From: Streptomyces albireticuli | GTDB lineage: Bacteria; Actinomycetota; Actinomycetes; Streptomycetales; Streptomycetaceae | DNA length: 64,000 bases | Reading direction: 5' to 3' | Assembly: GCF_002192455.1 (NCBI RefSeq) | Contig: NZ_CP021744.1 | Span: 3,874,001-3,938,000 of the forward strand | Program-made: the position numbers and the translations under genes | Shown here: one piece after another, positions 42,992-51,902 of the stretch | Layout: every line of letters begins with the position of its first letter | Position numbering within the stretch: position 1 is the first letter of the stretch | Notes under the pieces: generated by a model | What the model saw: only the letters and a program-made list of their open reading frames with translations | Database searches by the model: none | What the model was told of the DNA's origin: nothing

Positions 42992-44074
42992 ATGGGTTCG
43001 GTTCGCGTAGCCATCGTCGGCGTGGGCAACTGCGCCGCCTCGCTGGTGCAGGGCGTCGAGTACTACAAGGACGCCGACCCGAACGGCCGCGTGCCGGGTC
43101 TGATGCACGTGCAGTTCGGCGACTACCACGTGCGCGATGTGGAGTTCGTGGCCGCGTTCGACGTCGACGCGAAGAAGGTCGGCCTCGACCTCGCCGACGC
43201 CATCGGCGCCAGCGAGAACAACACCATCAAGATCTGCGACGTGCCGTCGACCGGCGTCACCGTGCAGCGCGGCCACACCCACGACGGCCTGGGCAAGTAC
43301 TACCGCCAGACCATCGAGGAGTCCGCCGAGGCCCCCGTGGACATCGTCCAGGTCCTCAAGGACAAGCAGGTCGACGTCCTGGTCTGCTACCTGCCGGTGG
43401 GTTCCGAGGACGCCGCCAAGTTCTACGCGCAGTGCGCCATCGACGCCAAGGTCGCGTTCGTCAACGCTCTCCCGGTCTTCATCGCCGGCACCAAGGAGTG
43501 GGCGGACAAGTTCACCGAGGCGGGCGTCCCGATCGTCGGCGACGACATCAAGTCGCAGGTCGGCGCCACCATCACGCACCGTGTGATGGCGAAGCTGTTC
43601 GAGGACCGGGGCGTCATCCTGGACCGCACGATGCAGCTGAACGTCGGCGGCAACATGGACTTCAAGAACATGCTCGAGCGCGAGCGCCTGGAGTCCAAGA
43701 AGATCTCCAAGACGCAGGCCGTCACCTCCCAGATCCGCGACCGCGAGCTGGGCGAGGACAACGTCCACATCGGCCCGTCGGACTACGTGGCGTGGCTCGA
43801 CGACCGCAAGTGGGCCTACGTGCGCCTCGAGGGCCGCGCGTTCGGCGACGTCCCGCTGAACCTGGAGTACAAGCTCGAGGTCTGGGACTCCCCGAACTCC
43901 GCCGGTGTCATCATCGACGCCGTCCGCGCCGCGAAGATCGCCAAGGACCGCGGCATCGGTGGCCCGATCCTCTCCGCGTCCTCCTACTTCATGAAGTCGC
44001 CGCCGGTGCAGTACTTCGACGACGAGGCCCGTGAGAACGTCGAGAAGTTCATCAAGGGCGAGGTCGAGCGCTGA
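42992..44074 (+). CDS. ino1: myo-Inositol-1-phosphate synthase
   Basis: 360 residues. Converts glucose 6-phosphate to inositol 3-phosphate with NAD+, the first step to phosphatidylinositol and mycothiol. The NAD motif VGVGNCAASLVQGVEYY is at the N-terminus; NVGGNMDFKNM and the SQVGATITHR region are the conserved catalytic-domain motifs of the short actinobacterial form. Follows a PadR regulator, as in other Streptomyces near the origin. A strong hairpin ends the unit. Confidence 0.97.
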   Translation: MGSVRVAIVGVGNCAASLVQGVEYYKDADPNGRVPGLMHVQFGDYHVRDVEFVAAFDVDAKKVGLDLADAIGASENNTIKICDVPSTGVTVQRGHTHDGLGKYYRQTIEESAEAPVDIVQVLKDKQVDVLVCYLPVGSEDAAKFYAQCAIDAKVAFVNALPVFIAGTKEWADKFTEAGVPIVGDDIKSQVGATITHRVMAKLFEDRGVILDRTMQLNVGGNMDFKNMLERERLESKKISKTQAVTSQIRDRELGEDNVHIGPSDYVAWLDDRKWAYVRLEGRAFGDVPLNLEYKLEVWDSPNSAGVIIDAVRAAKIAKDRGIGGPILSASSYFMKSPPVQYFDDEARENVEKFIKGEVER

Positions 44075-44109
44075 GCGGAACCCTCCTAGGGTGATGTACA
44101 GAGCTTGAT

Positions 44110-44144
44110 CGTGGGCCCCCGGGTAATCCGCCCGGGGGCCCACG
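44110..44144 (+). terminator. Terminator after ino1
   Basis: A 14-bp perfect stem (44110-44123 with 44131-44144) and 7-nt loop, 35 bases after the stop and 21 bases before the next gene. Confidence 0.88.
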
Positions 44145-44165
44145 CGTTGTGTGAGGCTGGGCGGC

Positions 44166-45434
44166 ATGCCCGTAGTGCGTGACCTGCGTGTCCTGCTCCG
44201 ACTGCGTGACTTCCGCCGCCTGCTCGCCGTGCGGCTGCTGTCCCAGGCCGCCGACGGTGTCTACCAGGTCGCGCTCGCCACCTATGTGGTCTTCTCCCCC
44301 GAGAAGCAGGCGTCCCCCACGGCCATCGCCTCCGCCATGGCCGTGCTGCTACTGCCGTACTCGCTCCTCGGCCCGTTCGCGGGGGTCCTGCTGGACCGCC
44401 GGCGCCGACGTCAGGTGCTCCTCCACGGCAACCTGCTGCGCACCGCGCTGGCCACCGTCACCGCCCTGCTGATCGTCGCCCGCGTCCCCGACTGGCTCTT
44501 CTACGCCTCGGCGCTGTCCGTCACGGCGGTCAACCGCTTCGTCCTGGCCGCGCTCTCCGCCTCCCTGCCCCGGGTGGTCGACTCCCCCGAGCGCCTGGTC
44601 ATGGCGAACTCCCTCTCCCCGACCGCCGGCACCCTCGCGGCCACCGCGGGCGGCGGCCTCGCCTTCGCCGTCCGCCTCGTCACACCCGAGGGCACCGGCT
44701 CCGACGCCGTCGTCGTCCTGCTGGGCGCCGCCCTCTACCTGTGCGCAGGCCTCAGCTCCCTGACCATGCCCGCCGGCCTCCTCGGCCCCGACGCCTCCGC
44801 GCCGCGGTCCCGGCTGCGCGCGACCCTGGCCGACACGGTCAGCGGCCTGGCCGCGGGACTGCGCCACCTCGGGGAGCGCCGTACGGCCTCCCGTGCCCTG
44901 GCCGCCATGACGCTGATGCGCTTCTGCTACGGCGCGCTGCTGGTCACCGTGCTGATGCTCTGCCGGTACGCGTGGACGGACACCGAGTCCGCGGGCCTGG
45001 CCCTGCTCGGTGTCGCGGTGGCCGTGTCCGGGGCCGGGTTCTTCGCGGCCGCCGTGCTCACGCCGTGGGCCGTGGCCCGGCTCGGCCGGCGCGGCTGGAT
45101 GATCGTCTGCGCCGCGGTGGCGGCGGTCCTGGAGCCGGCGCTGGGTCTCCCCTTCGCCCCCGCGCCCATGCTGATCGCCGCGTTCGTCCTGGGCCTGTGC
45201 ACCCAGGGCGCGAAGATCGCCACGGACACGGTGGTCCAGGAGTCGGTCGACGACGCCTTCCGGGGGCGGGTCTTCTCCCTCTACGACGTCCTCTTCAACG
45301 TCGCCTTCGTGGGCGCGGCGGCGGTGGCCGCGCTGATGCTGCCGCCCGACGGCCGCTCGGCCGCGCTGGTGGTGACCGTCGCCCTGATCTACGCGGCGAC
45401 CGCGATCGCCATGGCCCGGCCCCGGCGCCGGTGA
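44166..45434 (+). CDS. MFS membrane protein
   Basis: 422 residues from ATG 44166, with about eleven or twelve hydrophobic segments. The N-terminus RLRDFRRLLAVRLLSQAADGVYQVAL and the loop LDRRRRRQVLLHGNLLR are like the MFS3/enterobactin-exporter subgroup. The substrate is unknown. No ribosome site; the start immediately follows the ino1 terminator, suggesting a leaderless mRNA. Its stop codon is followed at three bases by a palindrome with a parS site at its centre. Confidence 0.87.
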   Translation: MPVVRDLRVLLRLRDFRRLLAVRLLSQAADGVYQVALATYVVFSPEKQASPTAIASAMAVLLLPYSLLGPFAGVLLDRRRRRQVLLHGNLLRTALATVTALLIVARVPDWLFYASALSVTAVNRFVLAALSASLPRVVDSPERLVMANSLSPTAGTLAATAGGGLAFAVRLVTPEGTGSDAVVVLLGAALYLCAGLSSLTMPAGLLGPDASAPRSRLRATLADTVSGLAAGLRHLGERRTASRALAAMTLMRFCYGALLVTVLMLCRYAWTDTESAGLALLGVAVAVSGAGFFAAAVLTPWAVARLGRRGWMIVCAAVAAVLEPALGLPFAPAPMLIAAFVLGLCTQGAKIATDTVVQESVDDAFRGRVFSLYDVLFNVAFVGAAAVAALMLPPDGRSAALVVTVALIYAATAIAMARPRRR

Positions 45435-45437
45435 TCC

Positions 45438-45489
45438 GGATGTGCCGAGGGGCGGTGTTTCACGTGAAACACCGCCCCTCGGCACATCC
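45438..45489. terminator. 52-bp perfect palindrome with parS at its centre
   Basis: Arms 45438-45463 and 45464-45489 are perfectly complementary, and the central 14 bases are parS. The MFS stop lies three bases to the left and the convergent cca stop 48 bases to the right, so it should be the transcription terminator as well. Confidence 0.85.
45457..45470. promoter_or_regulatory. parS site (exact)
   Basis: GTTTCACGTGAAAC, the ParB-binding consensus, at the apex of the 52-bp palindrome. Confidence 0.95.
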
Positions 45490-45499
45490 CCGCGCTGGT

Positions 45500-45513
45500 G
45501 TTTCACGTGAAAC
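45500..45513. promoter_or_regulatory. parS site (exact)
   Basis: GTTTCACGTGAAAC, intergenic, 43 bases from the previous site (start to start), just past the cca stop. Confidence 0.95.
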
Positions 45514-45536
45514 CACGGAAACGCCGGCGCGACGGT

Positions 45537-46994
45537 TCAGCTCTGCGTCGCCCACCACTCCTTGAGCGCGGCGACGGCGGCCTCCTGCTCCATCGGGCCG
45601 TTCTCCAGGCGCAGCTCCAGCAGGTGCTTGTACGCCTTGCCGATCTGCGGGCCGGGGCCCACCCCGAGGATCCCCATGATCTGGTTACCGTCCAGATCCG
45701 GCCGGATCGAGTCCAGCTCCTCCTGCTCCTGGAGCCGGGCGATGCGCTCCTCCAGGCCGTCGTACGCGCGGGACAGGGCGCTCGCCTTGCGCTTGTTACG
45801 CGTCGTGCAGTCCGAGCGGGTCAGCTTGTGCAGACGGTCCAGCAGCGGGCCGGCGTCCCGTACGTACCGGCGCACGGCGGAGTCGGTCCACTCGCCCGTT
45901 CCGTAGCCGTGGAAGCGGAGGTGGAGCTCGACCAGCTTGGAGACGTCCTTCACCAGCTCGTTGGAGTACTTGAGCTTGGTCATCCGCGACTTGGTCATCT
46001 TCGCGCCGACCACCTCATGGTGGTGGAAGGAGACCCGGCCGTCCTTCTCGAAGCGCCGGGTCTTCGGCTTGCCGATGTCGTGCAGCAGCGCGGCGAGGCG
46101 CAGCACGAGGTCGGGGCCGCTCTCCTCCAGGTCGACGGCCTGCTCCAGGACGGTGAGCGTGTGCTCGTACACGTCCTTGTGGCGGTGGTGCTCGTCACGC
46201 TCCAGGCGCAGGGCCGGGAGCTCGGGCAGGACGAGGGCGGCGAGCCCGGTGTCGACGAGGAGCCGCAGGCCCTTGCGGGGGTGGTCGGAGAGGATGAGCT
46301 TGTTGAGCTCGTCCCGGACCCGCTCGGCGGAGACGATCTCCAGCCGGCCGCTCATCTCCGTCATCGCCTCGACGACCTCGGGCGCGACCTCGAAGTCCAG
46401 CTGCGCGGCGAAGCGCGCGGCCCGCATCATGCGCAGCGGGTCGTCGGAGAAGGACTCCTCGGGGGTGCCGGGGGTGCGCAGGATCCGCGCGGCCAGGTCC
46501 TCCAGGCCGTTGTGCGGGTCGATGAACTCCTTCTCCGGCAGCGCGACGGCCATCGCGTTGACGGTGAAGTCCCGGCGGACGAGATCTTCCTCGATGGAGT
46601 CGCCGTAGGAGACCTCCGGCTTGCGCGAGGTCCGGTCGTACGCTTCCGACCGGTATGTGGTGACCTCGATGTCGAAGTCCGACTTGCGGCATCCCACGGT
46701 CCCGAAGGCGATGCCGACCTCCCAGACGGCGTCGGCCCACGGCCGCACGATCTTCAGCACGTCCTCCGGACGGGCGTCCGTGGTGAAGTCCAGGTCGTTG
46801 CCGAGCCGGCCGAGCAGCGCGTCCCGCACCGATCCGCCGACCAGGGCAAGCGAGAACCCGGCCTCCTTGAATCGGCGGGCGAGGTCGTCGGCCACGGGGG
46901 AGACCCTCAGGAGCTCGCTCACGGCGCGGCGCTGCACGTGGCTGAGCTCGTTCGTGGACGGCGTGGTGTGGCTGTCATTGTTGGCGTTCGGCAC
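45537..46994 (-). CDS. cca: CCA tRNA nucleotidyltransferase
   Basis: 485 residues. Class II nucleotidyltransferase with LVGGSVRDALLGRLGNDLDFTTDA (catalytic DxD) and the RRDFTVNAMA segment, then an HD phosphohydrolase domain (LLHDIGKP). It completes or repairs the 3'-CCA of tRNAs, needed for genes not encoding CCA. GTG 46994 has no ribosome site but TACCCT eight bases upstream, a leaderless pattern. Divergent from the DUF6049 gene; this arrangement beside murJ is conserved in Streptomyces. Confidence 0.95.
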   Translation of the reverse strand: MPNANNDSHTTPSTNELSHVQRRAVSELLRVSPVADDLARRFKEAGFSLALVGGSVRDALLGRLGNDLDFTTDARPEDVLKIVRPWADAVWEVGIAFGTVGCRKSDFDIEVTTYRSEAYDRTSRKPEVSYGDSIEEDLVRRDFTVNAMAVALPEKEFIDPHNGLEDLAARILRTPGTPEESFSDDPLRMMRAARFAAQLDFEVAPEVVEAMTEMSGRLEIVSAERVRDELNKLILSDHPRKGLRLLVDTGLAALVLPELPALRLERDEHHRHKDVYEHTLTVLEQAVDLEESGPDLVLRLAALLHDIGKPKTRRFEKDGRVSFHHHEVVGAKMTKSRMTKLKYSNELVKDVSKLVELHLRFHGYGTGEWTDSAVRRYVRDAGPLLDRLHKLTRSDCTTRNKRKASALSRAYDGLEERIARLQEQEELDSIRPDLDGNQIMGILGVGPGPQIGKAYKHLLELRLENGPMEQEAAVAALKEWWATQS

Positions 46995-47200
46995 AACAGA
47001 AGAGGGTACGTGGCCGCACGCCGGAGGGCCTCTTCGTCAAGGGCACAAGCCGACAGCCCAGGCAAAGCGGGCGCAGTCCGGACAACCGCCCCGTGGCGAT
47101 CTTGCGGAACGGTCCGCGGCACTTAGCCACAGCGGGCCTCGTTACCATTCGTGGACGCACAACGGACGACCACTGACGACGACGAGGGACGGGCGAGCGC

Positions 47201-49513
47201 GTGGCCGAGGCGGCAGAGTTCCAGGGGACGACGGCCGCTCCTGCCTGCCGGTGGGCCAGGCACCTCATGACGGTGCTGCTCGGGGTCCTGCTCCTGGCCG
47301 GCCTGGTCCAGCTGCCCGCCGCGCCCACGGCCCGCGCCGAGTCGCCCACCTCCAGACCGGTCGGTGTCGCCATCGACTCCGTGACGCCCGTCGCACCGAC
47401 GCAGAACGACACGATCACGCTCTCCGGCACCGTCACCAACAACAGCGGGTCGACGGTCACCGACGCCCATGTGGGACTGCGGGTGGGCCCGCAGGTCAGC
47501 GGCCGTAGCGACATCGACGACATCGGCTACCGGGCGGGCTTCTCGCCGGGTACCGACGGCGCGGAGCTCGGCAAGCACACCCAGAAGATCGACAAGCTGG
47601 CTCCGGGGGTCAGCAGGGAATTCAGCATCTCCCTGCCGGCGAAGGACCTCGACCTCGGCCACGACGGCGTCTACCAGCTGGGCGTCTCCCTCTCCGGGCG
47701 GTCGTCCGACCACCCCTACGAGGGGGTGCTGGGCATCCAGCGGACCCTGCTGCCGTGGCAGCCGTCCGGTGTCGAGGGCAAGAAGACGCAGCTCACGTTC
47801 CTGTGGCCGCTGGTCTCCGCCACCCACCTCACGGCGCGCACCGAGAAGGACCAGCAGCAGACGCCGATCTTCCCCAACGACGACCTCGCCGCCGAGCTGG
47901 CCCCGGGCGGCCGCCTGAACCAGCTCGTGGCGCTGGGCAAGAACCTGAAGATCACCTGGGTGATCGACCCCGACCTGCTCGCCACGGTCGAGGCCATGAC
48001 CAAGAGCTACCGGGTCGACGGGCCGGACGGGAAGGTCGTCCCGGGCAAGGGGCAGGCGGTCGCCAAGCAGTGGCTCAGCCAGCTCCAGACCGCCGTCGCG
48101 GGCCACCAGGTGGTGGCGCTGCCCTTCGGCGACCCGGACCTCGCCTCGCTCGCCCACCGGGGCAAGGACGTCTCCGGGACCCTCAGCCACCTCCAGTCCG
48201 CGACGGAGCTCGCCGCCACCACCGTCGACACCATCCTCGGTGTGAAGCCGCGCACGGACTTCGCCTGGCCGGTCGACGGCGCGGTCGACTCCTCGATCGT
48301 CGACGTGGCCACCTCCGCGGGCGCCCACAACGTCATCGCCCGCAGCGACAGCATCCGCGAGCCCAAGGCCTCGTACACGCCCAGCGCGGCCCGCCAGATC
48401 GGCGGCGGCAACACCGCCGTCGTCGCGGACGCGCGGATGTCCACGGTCTTCCAGGGCGATCTGGTCCGGGCGGACAACGCCTCGCTGGCCGTGCAGCGCT
48501 TCCTGGCGCAGAGCCTCCTGGTGAACCGGCAGGCCCCCGACGACGAGCGCAGCATCGTCGTGGCACCCCAGCGGATGCCCACGACGAGCCAGGCGCAGGC
48601 CATGGCGGCCGCGATCGGCGGCCTGTCGGACGGCCGCTGGACCCAGCCGCTCGACCTGGGCGACGCGGCCAGGGCCAAGCCGGACCCCTCCGCCAACCAG
48701 CAGGTGCCGGGCTCCGGCTCCTACCCCGAGGGGCTGCGCGCGCAGGAACTGCCCACCGAGGCGTTCCAGGAGATCCAGAAGACCCAGAGCACCCTGGACA
48801 GCTTCAAGGTCATCCTCACCTCCGAGGACCGGGTGGTCACCCCGTTCGGCAGCGCGATCATGCGGGAGATGTCCACCTCGTGGCGCGGCGACCGCAACGG
48901 CGCCGCGGACTTCCGCGACGCGGTCCAGTCGTACCTGTACGAGCTGACCCGCCAGGTGCAGCTCATCAAGAAGTCCGACGCCACGCTCTCCGGCCGGGAC
49001 GCGACGCTTCCGATCACCGTGCAGAACGGCCTGCTCCAGGGCATCGACGGCCTCCGGCTCGTGCTGGAGTCCAGCCAGCCGAACCGCCTCAAGGTCGACG
49101 CCTCCCAGCCGGTCAAGATCGAGGGCGGACACCGGCAGACGCTGAAGTTCGAGACGCGGGCCAACGCCAACGGCCCGGTGAAGCTGACGGCCCGGCTGTA
49201 CACGGACGACGGCCAGCCCTACGGCGAGCCGATGTACTTCTATGTGCATGTCACGTCGATCACCCCTATGGTTCTGCTCGTCATCGCGGGTGGCGTCCTC
49301 CTCCTGATCCTCGCGGGGCTCCGCATCTACCTCCAGCGCAAGCGGTCCGCCGCCCGTGGGGCGGCTGACGGCGGGGCGCCCGGCGAGGACGGGAACGGCC
49401 CGGGTGACAGCGGCCCGGGTGACGACCGGCCGGAGGTGCCGGGCGACCCGGCACCGGACACCGGATCGGAAAGCACTGACCCATCCGGCACAGGTGAGAA
49501 AGTGGACCGTTGA
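47201..49513 (+). CDS. DUF6049-family exported membrane-anchored protein
   Basis: 770 residues. An N-terminal signal sequence (LMTVLLGVLLLAGLVQLPAAPTARA) is followed by a large extracytoplasmic domain with Ig-like start (VTPVAPTQNDTITLSGTVTN), a central ~400-residue domain and one C-terminal membrane helix (MVLLVIAGGVLLLILAGLRIYL) with a short acidic cytoplasmic tail. Members sit next to murJ in Actinobacteria, so a role in cell-wall assembly is inferred. Start GTG 47201. Function not established. Confidence 0.87.
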   Translation: MAEAAEFQGTTAAPACRWARHLMTVLLGVLLLAGLVQLPAAPTARAESPTSRPVGVAIDSVTPVAPTQNDTITLSGTVTNNSGSTVTDAHVGLRVGPQVSGRSDIDDIGYRAGFSPGTDGAELGKHTQKIDKLAPGVSREFSISLPAKDLDLGHDGVYQLGVSLSGRSSDHPYEGVLGIQRTLLPWQPSGVEGKKTQLTFLWPLVSATHLTARTEKDQQQTPIFPNDDLAAELAPGGRLNQLVALGKNLKITWVIDPDLLATVEAMTKSYRVDGPDGKVVPGKGQAVAKQWLSQLQTAVAGHQVVALPFGDPDLASLAHRGKDVSGTLSHLQSATELAATTVDTILGVKPRTDFAWPVDGAVDSSIVDVATSAGAHNVIARSDSIREPKASYTPSAARQIGGGNTAVVADARMSTVFQGDLVRADNASLAVQRFLAQSLLVNRQAPDDERSIVVAPQRMPTTSQAQAMAAAIGGLSDGRWTQPLDLGDAARAKPDPSANQQVPGSGSYPEGLRAQELPTEAFQEIQKTQSTLDSFKVILTSEDRVVTPFGSAIMREMSTSWRGDRNGAADFRDAVQSYLYELTRQVQLIKKSDATLSGRDATLPITVQNGLLQGIDGLRLVLESSQPNRLKVDASQPVKIEGGHRQTLKFETRANANGPVKLTARLYTDDGQPYGEPMYFYVHVTSITPMVLLVIAGGVLLLILAGLRIYLQRKRSAARGAADGGAPGEDGNGPGDSGPGDDRPEVPGDPAPDTGSESTDPSGTGEKVDR

Positions 49514-49558
49514 CGTGTAGTGGGGCCGGCCGGCCGCGGACGATGAGGTGGGGTAGCG

Positions 49559-51793
49559 ATGAACGCGCCGTACGACGGTGACCGCGGGCAGGGCTCGGGT
49601 GGTGAACAGCGGGGTCACTACCCGCCGCCTCCGCCTGCCCCGGACTCGCCCCGTCCGGGCCCGTACGCCCAGGACCCCTACCTCCGGGACGCCTACGCCT
49701 CCGAGCCGTACCCCGGGCAGGACCCGTCCGCCCAGGACCCGGTGAGCGACGCGCTGTACGACCGTGCCGCGCACCCGCCGCCCGGCACGTACCAGAACAC
49801 CTACCCGCTGCACCAGCAGCCGACCGGCCCGCAGCACGGCCCCGACCCGCAGCTGTGGGCCCCGGCGCCGGCGCAGCAGCCCGGCCCCGGCCCCCGCCCG
49901 TACGGCGACGAGCCGACGACGCAGTTCGCCGGCATCGGCGCCCAGGCGTCGGACCAGCAGCCCGAACGGGACGCCTTCGCGCACCTGTACCGGGACCAGC
50001 AGCCGTACGAGCCGCAGCGCCCGTCCGGCCAGCCGATCCCGGGACCGGGGCACTACGCGGCCCAGCCGCCGCAGGGCCCGGCCCAGCCCGGCCCCGAGCC
50101 GGAGCCCACGCCCGTCCCCGAGGCCCCCGCGGCCCCGGCGGCGGCCAAGGGCGGCGGCAAGGCCGCGAGCCTGCTGAAGTCCAGCGCCGTGATGGCGGCG
50201 GGCAGCCTCGTCTCCCGCATCCTCGGCTTCGCCCGCAACCTCGTGATGGCCGCGGCCATCGGCGTCGGCACCCTCAACGACAGCTACCAGGTCGCCAACG
50301 TCCTGCCGACGATGATCTACATCCTGGTCGGCGGCGGCGCGCTCAACGCCGTGTTCATCCCGCAGCTGGTCCGCGCGATGAAGAACGACGACGACGGCGG
50401 CGAGGCGTACGCCAACCGGCTCCTCACCCTGGTCGTCGTCCTGCTCGCGGGCGTCACCACCGTCTGTGTCCTGGGAGCCCCGCTCCTCGTCCGGATGATG
50501 ATGCCGGACAACGCCGACGACCCGGCCCAGATGGACGTGGCCGTCGCGTTCGCCCGCTACTGCCTGCCCACCATGTTCTTCATGGGCGTGCACGTCGTTC
50601 TCGGACAGATCCTGAACGCCCGCGGCAAGTTCGGCGCGATGATGTGGACCCCGGTCCTCAACAACATCGTCATCATCGCCACCTTCGGCGCCTTCATCTG
50701 GGTGTTCGGCATCTACAAGACCGGGGAGATGAGCCCCTCCGCCATCACCCCCGAGGGCATCCGGCTGCTGGGCATCGGCACCCTGCTGGGCCTCACGGTC
50801 CAGGCGCTCGCCATGCTCCCGTACCTCCGGGAGACCGGCTTCCGGCTCCGTCTGCGGTTCGACTGGCGCGGCCAGGGCCTCGGCAAGGCCGCGGGCCTGG
50901 CCAAGTGGACGCTGTTCTTCGTCCTCGCCAACCAGCTCGGCATGATCGTCGTCACCCAGCTCGCCACCCGGGCCGGCGCGACCGCGGATGGCCAGGGCCA
51001 CTCCGGTACCGGCATCACGGCCTTCAACTACGCGCTCCAGCTCTGGCAGATGCCGCAGGCCATCATCACGGTCTCCGTGATGACCGCGGTGCTCCCCCGG
51101 ATCTCCCGGGCCGCCCACGACGGCGACGTCTCGGCCGTGCGCGACGACCTCTCCCACGGTCTGCGCACCTCGGCCGTCGCGATCGTGCCCTGCGCCTTCG
51201 CCTTCCTCGCGCTCGGCGTCCCCATGTCCACGCTGATGTTCGGCACCTCCGACATCAACAGCGCCGTGAACATCGGTGTCATCCTGATGGCCTTCGGCCT
51301 CGGCCTGATCCCGTACTCCGCGCAGTACGTCATCCTCCGCGGCTTCTACGCCTACGAGGACACCCGCACCCCCTTCTACAACACGGTGATCGTCGCCGGC
51401 GTCAACGCCGCCGGCGCCGTCGCGAGCTTCCTGGTACTCCCCGCCCGCTGGGCCGTCGCCGGCATGGCCGCCTCGTACGGTCTCGCCTACGCCGTCGGTG
51501 TAGGCGTCGCGTGGCGCCGCCTGCGCACCCGGCTGGGCGGCGAGCTCGACGGCTCCCACGTCATCCGTACGTACGCCCGTCTCATCGGTGCCTGCATCCC
51601 CGCCGCGCTGATCGGTGGCGCCGTCGCTTACGGCATCGGTCAGCTGATCGGCCGGGGTTTCGCCGGATCCATCGCCTCTTTGACCGGCGGTGGCCTGATC
51701 CTGATCGCTGTCTTCTACATCGCCGCGAAGCGGATGCGCGTCGAGGAACTGACCGCCATGGTCGGTATGGTCCGCGGACGACTCGGACGCTGA
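49559..51793 (+). CDS. murJ: Lipid II flippase MurJ with long N-terminal extension
   Basis: 744 residues. The first ~200 residues are a Pro/Gln/Tyr-rich disordered cytoplasmic extension, followed by the MVF-fold transporter beginning KAASLLKSSAVMAAGSLVSRILGFARN, with about fourteen helices. MurJ moves lipid II across the membrane for peptidoglycan synthesis. ATG 49559 has GAGGTGGGG upstream. The next gene, 109 bases on, is a membrane pseudokinase; in mycobacteria the pseudokinase is fused to MurJ/MviN, so here the two are split. Confidence 0.95.
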   Translation: MNAPYDGDRGQGSGGEQRGHYPPPPPAPDSPRPGPYAQDPYLRDAYASEPYPGQDPSAQDPVSDALYDRAAHPPPGTYQNTYPLHQQPTGPQHGPDPQLWAPAPAQQPGPGPRPYGDEPTTQFAGIGAQASDQQPERDAFAHLYRDQQPYEPQRPSGQPIPGPGHYAAQPPQGPAQPGPEPEPTPVPEAPAAPAAAKGGGKAASLLKSSAVMAAGSLVSRILGFARNLVMAAAIGVGTLNDSYQVANVLPTMIYILVGGGALNAVFIPQLVRAMKNDDDGGEAYANRLLTLVVVLLAGVTTVCVLGAPLLVRMMMPDNADDPAQMDVAVAFARYCLPTMFFMGVHVVLGQILNARGKFGAMMWTPVLNNIVIIATFGAFIWVFGIYKTGEMSPSAITPEGIRLLGIGTLLGLTVQALAMLPYLRETGFRLRLRFDWRGQGLGKAAGLAKWTLFFVLANQLGMIVVTQLATRAGATADGQGHSGTGITAFNYALQLWQMPQAIITVSVMTAVLPRISRAAHDGDVSAVRDDLSHGLRTSAVAIVPCAFAFLALGVPMSTLMFGTSDINSAVNIGVILMAFGLGLIPYSAQYVILRGFYAYEDTRTPFYNTVIVAGVNAAGAVASFLVLPARWAVAGMAASYGLAYAVGVGVAWRRLRTRLGGELDGSHVIRTYARLIGACIPAALIGGAVAYGIGQLIGRGFAGSIASLTGGGLILIAVFYIAAKRMRVEELTAMVGMVRGRLGR

Positions 51794-51902
51794 GCCGAGC
51801 ACAACCATCGCCCGCCGCCGCGTGTCGTGCATAGCGCCGGACTGTGGGCACAATTGTCTTGGCTGTGGACAGCTCGCAACGGATGGGGAGGCAGGAACGA
51901 CG

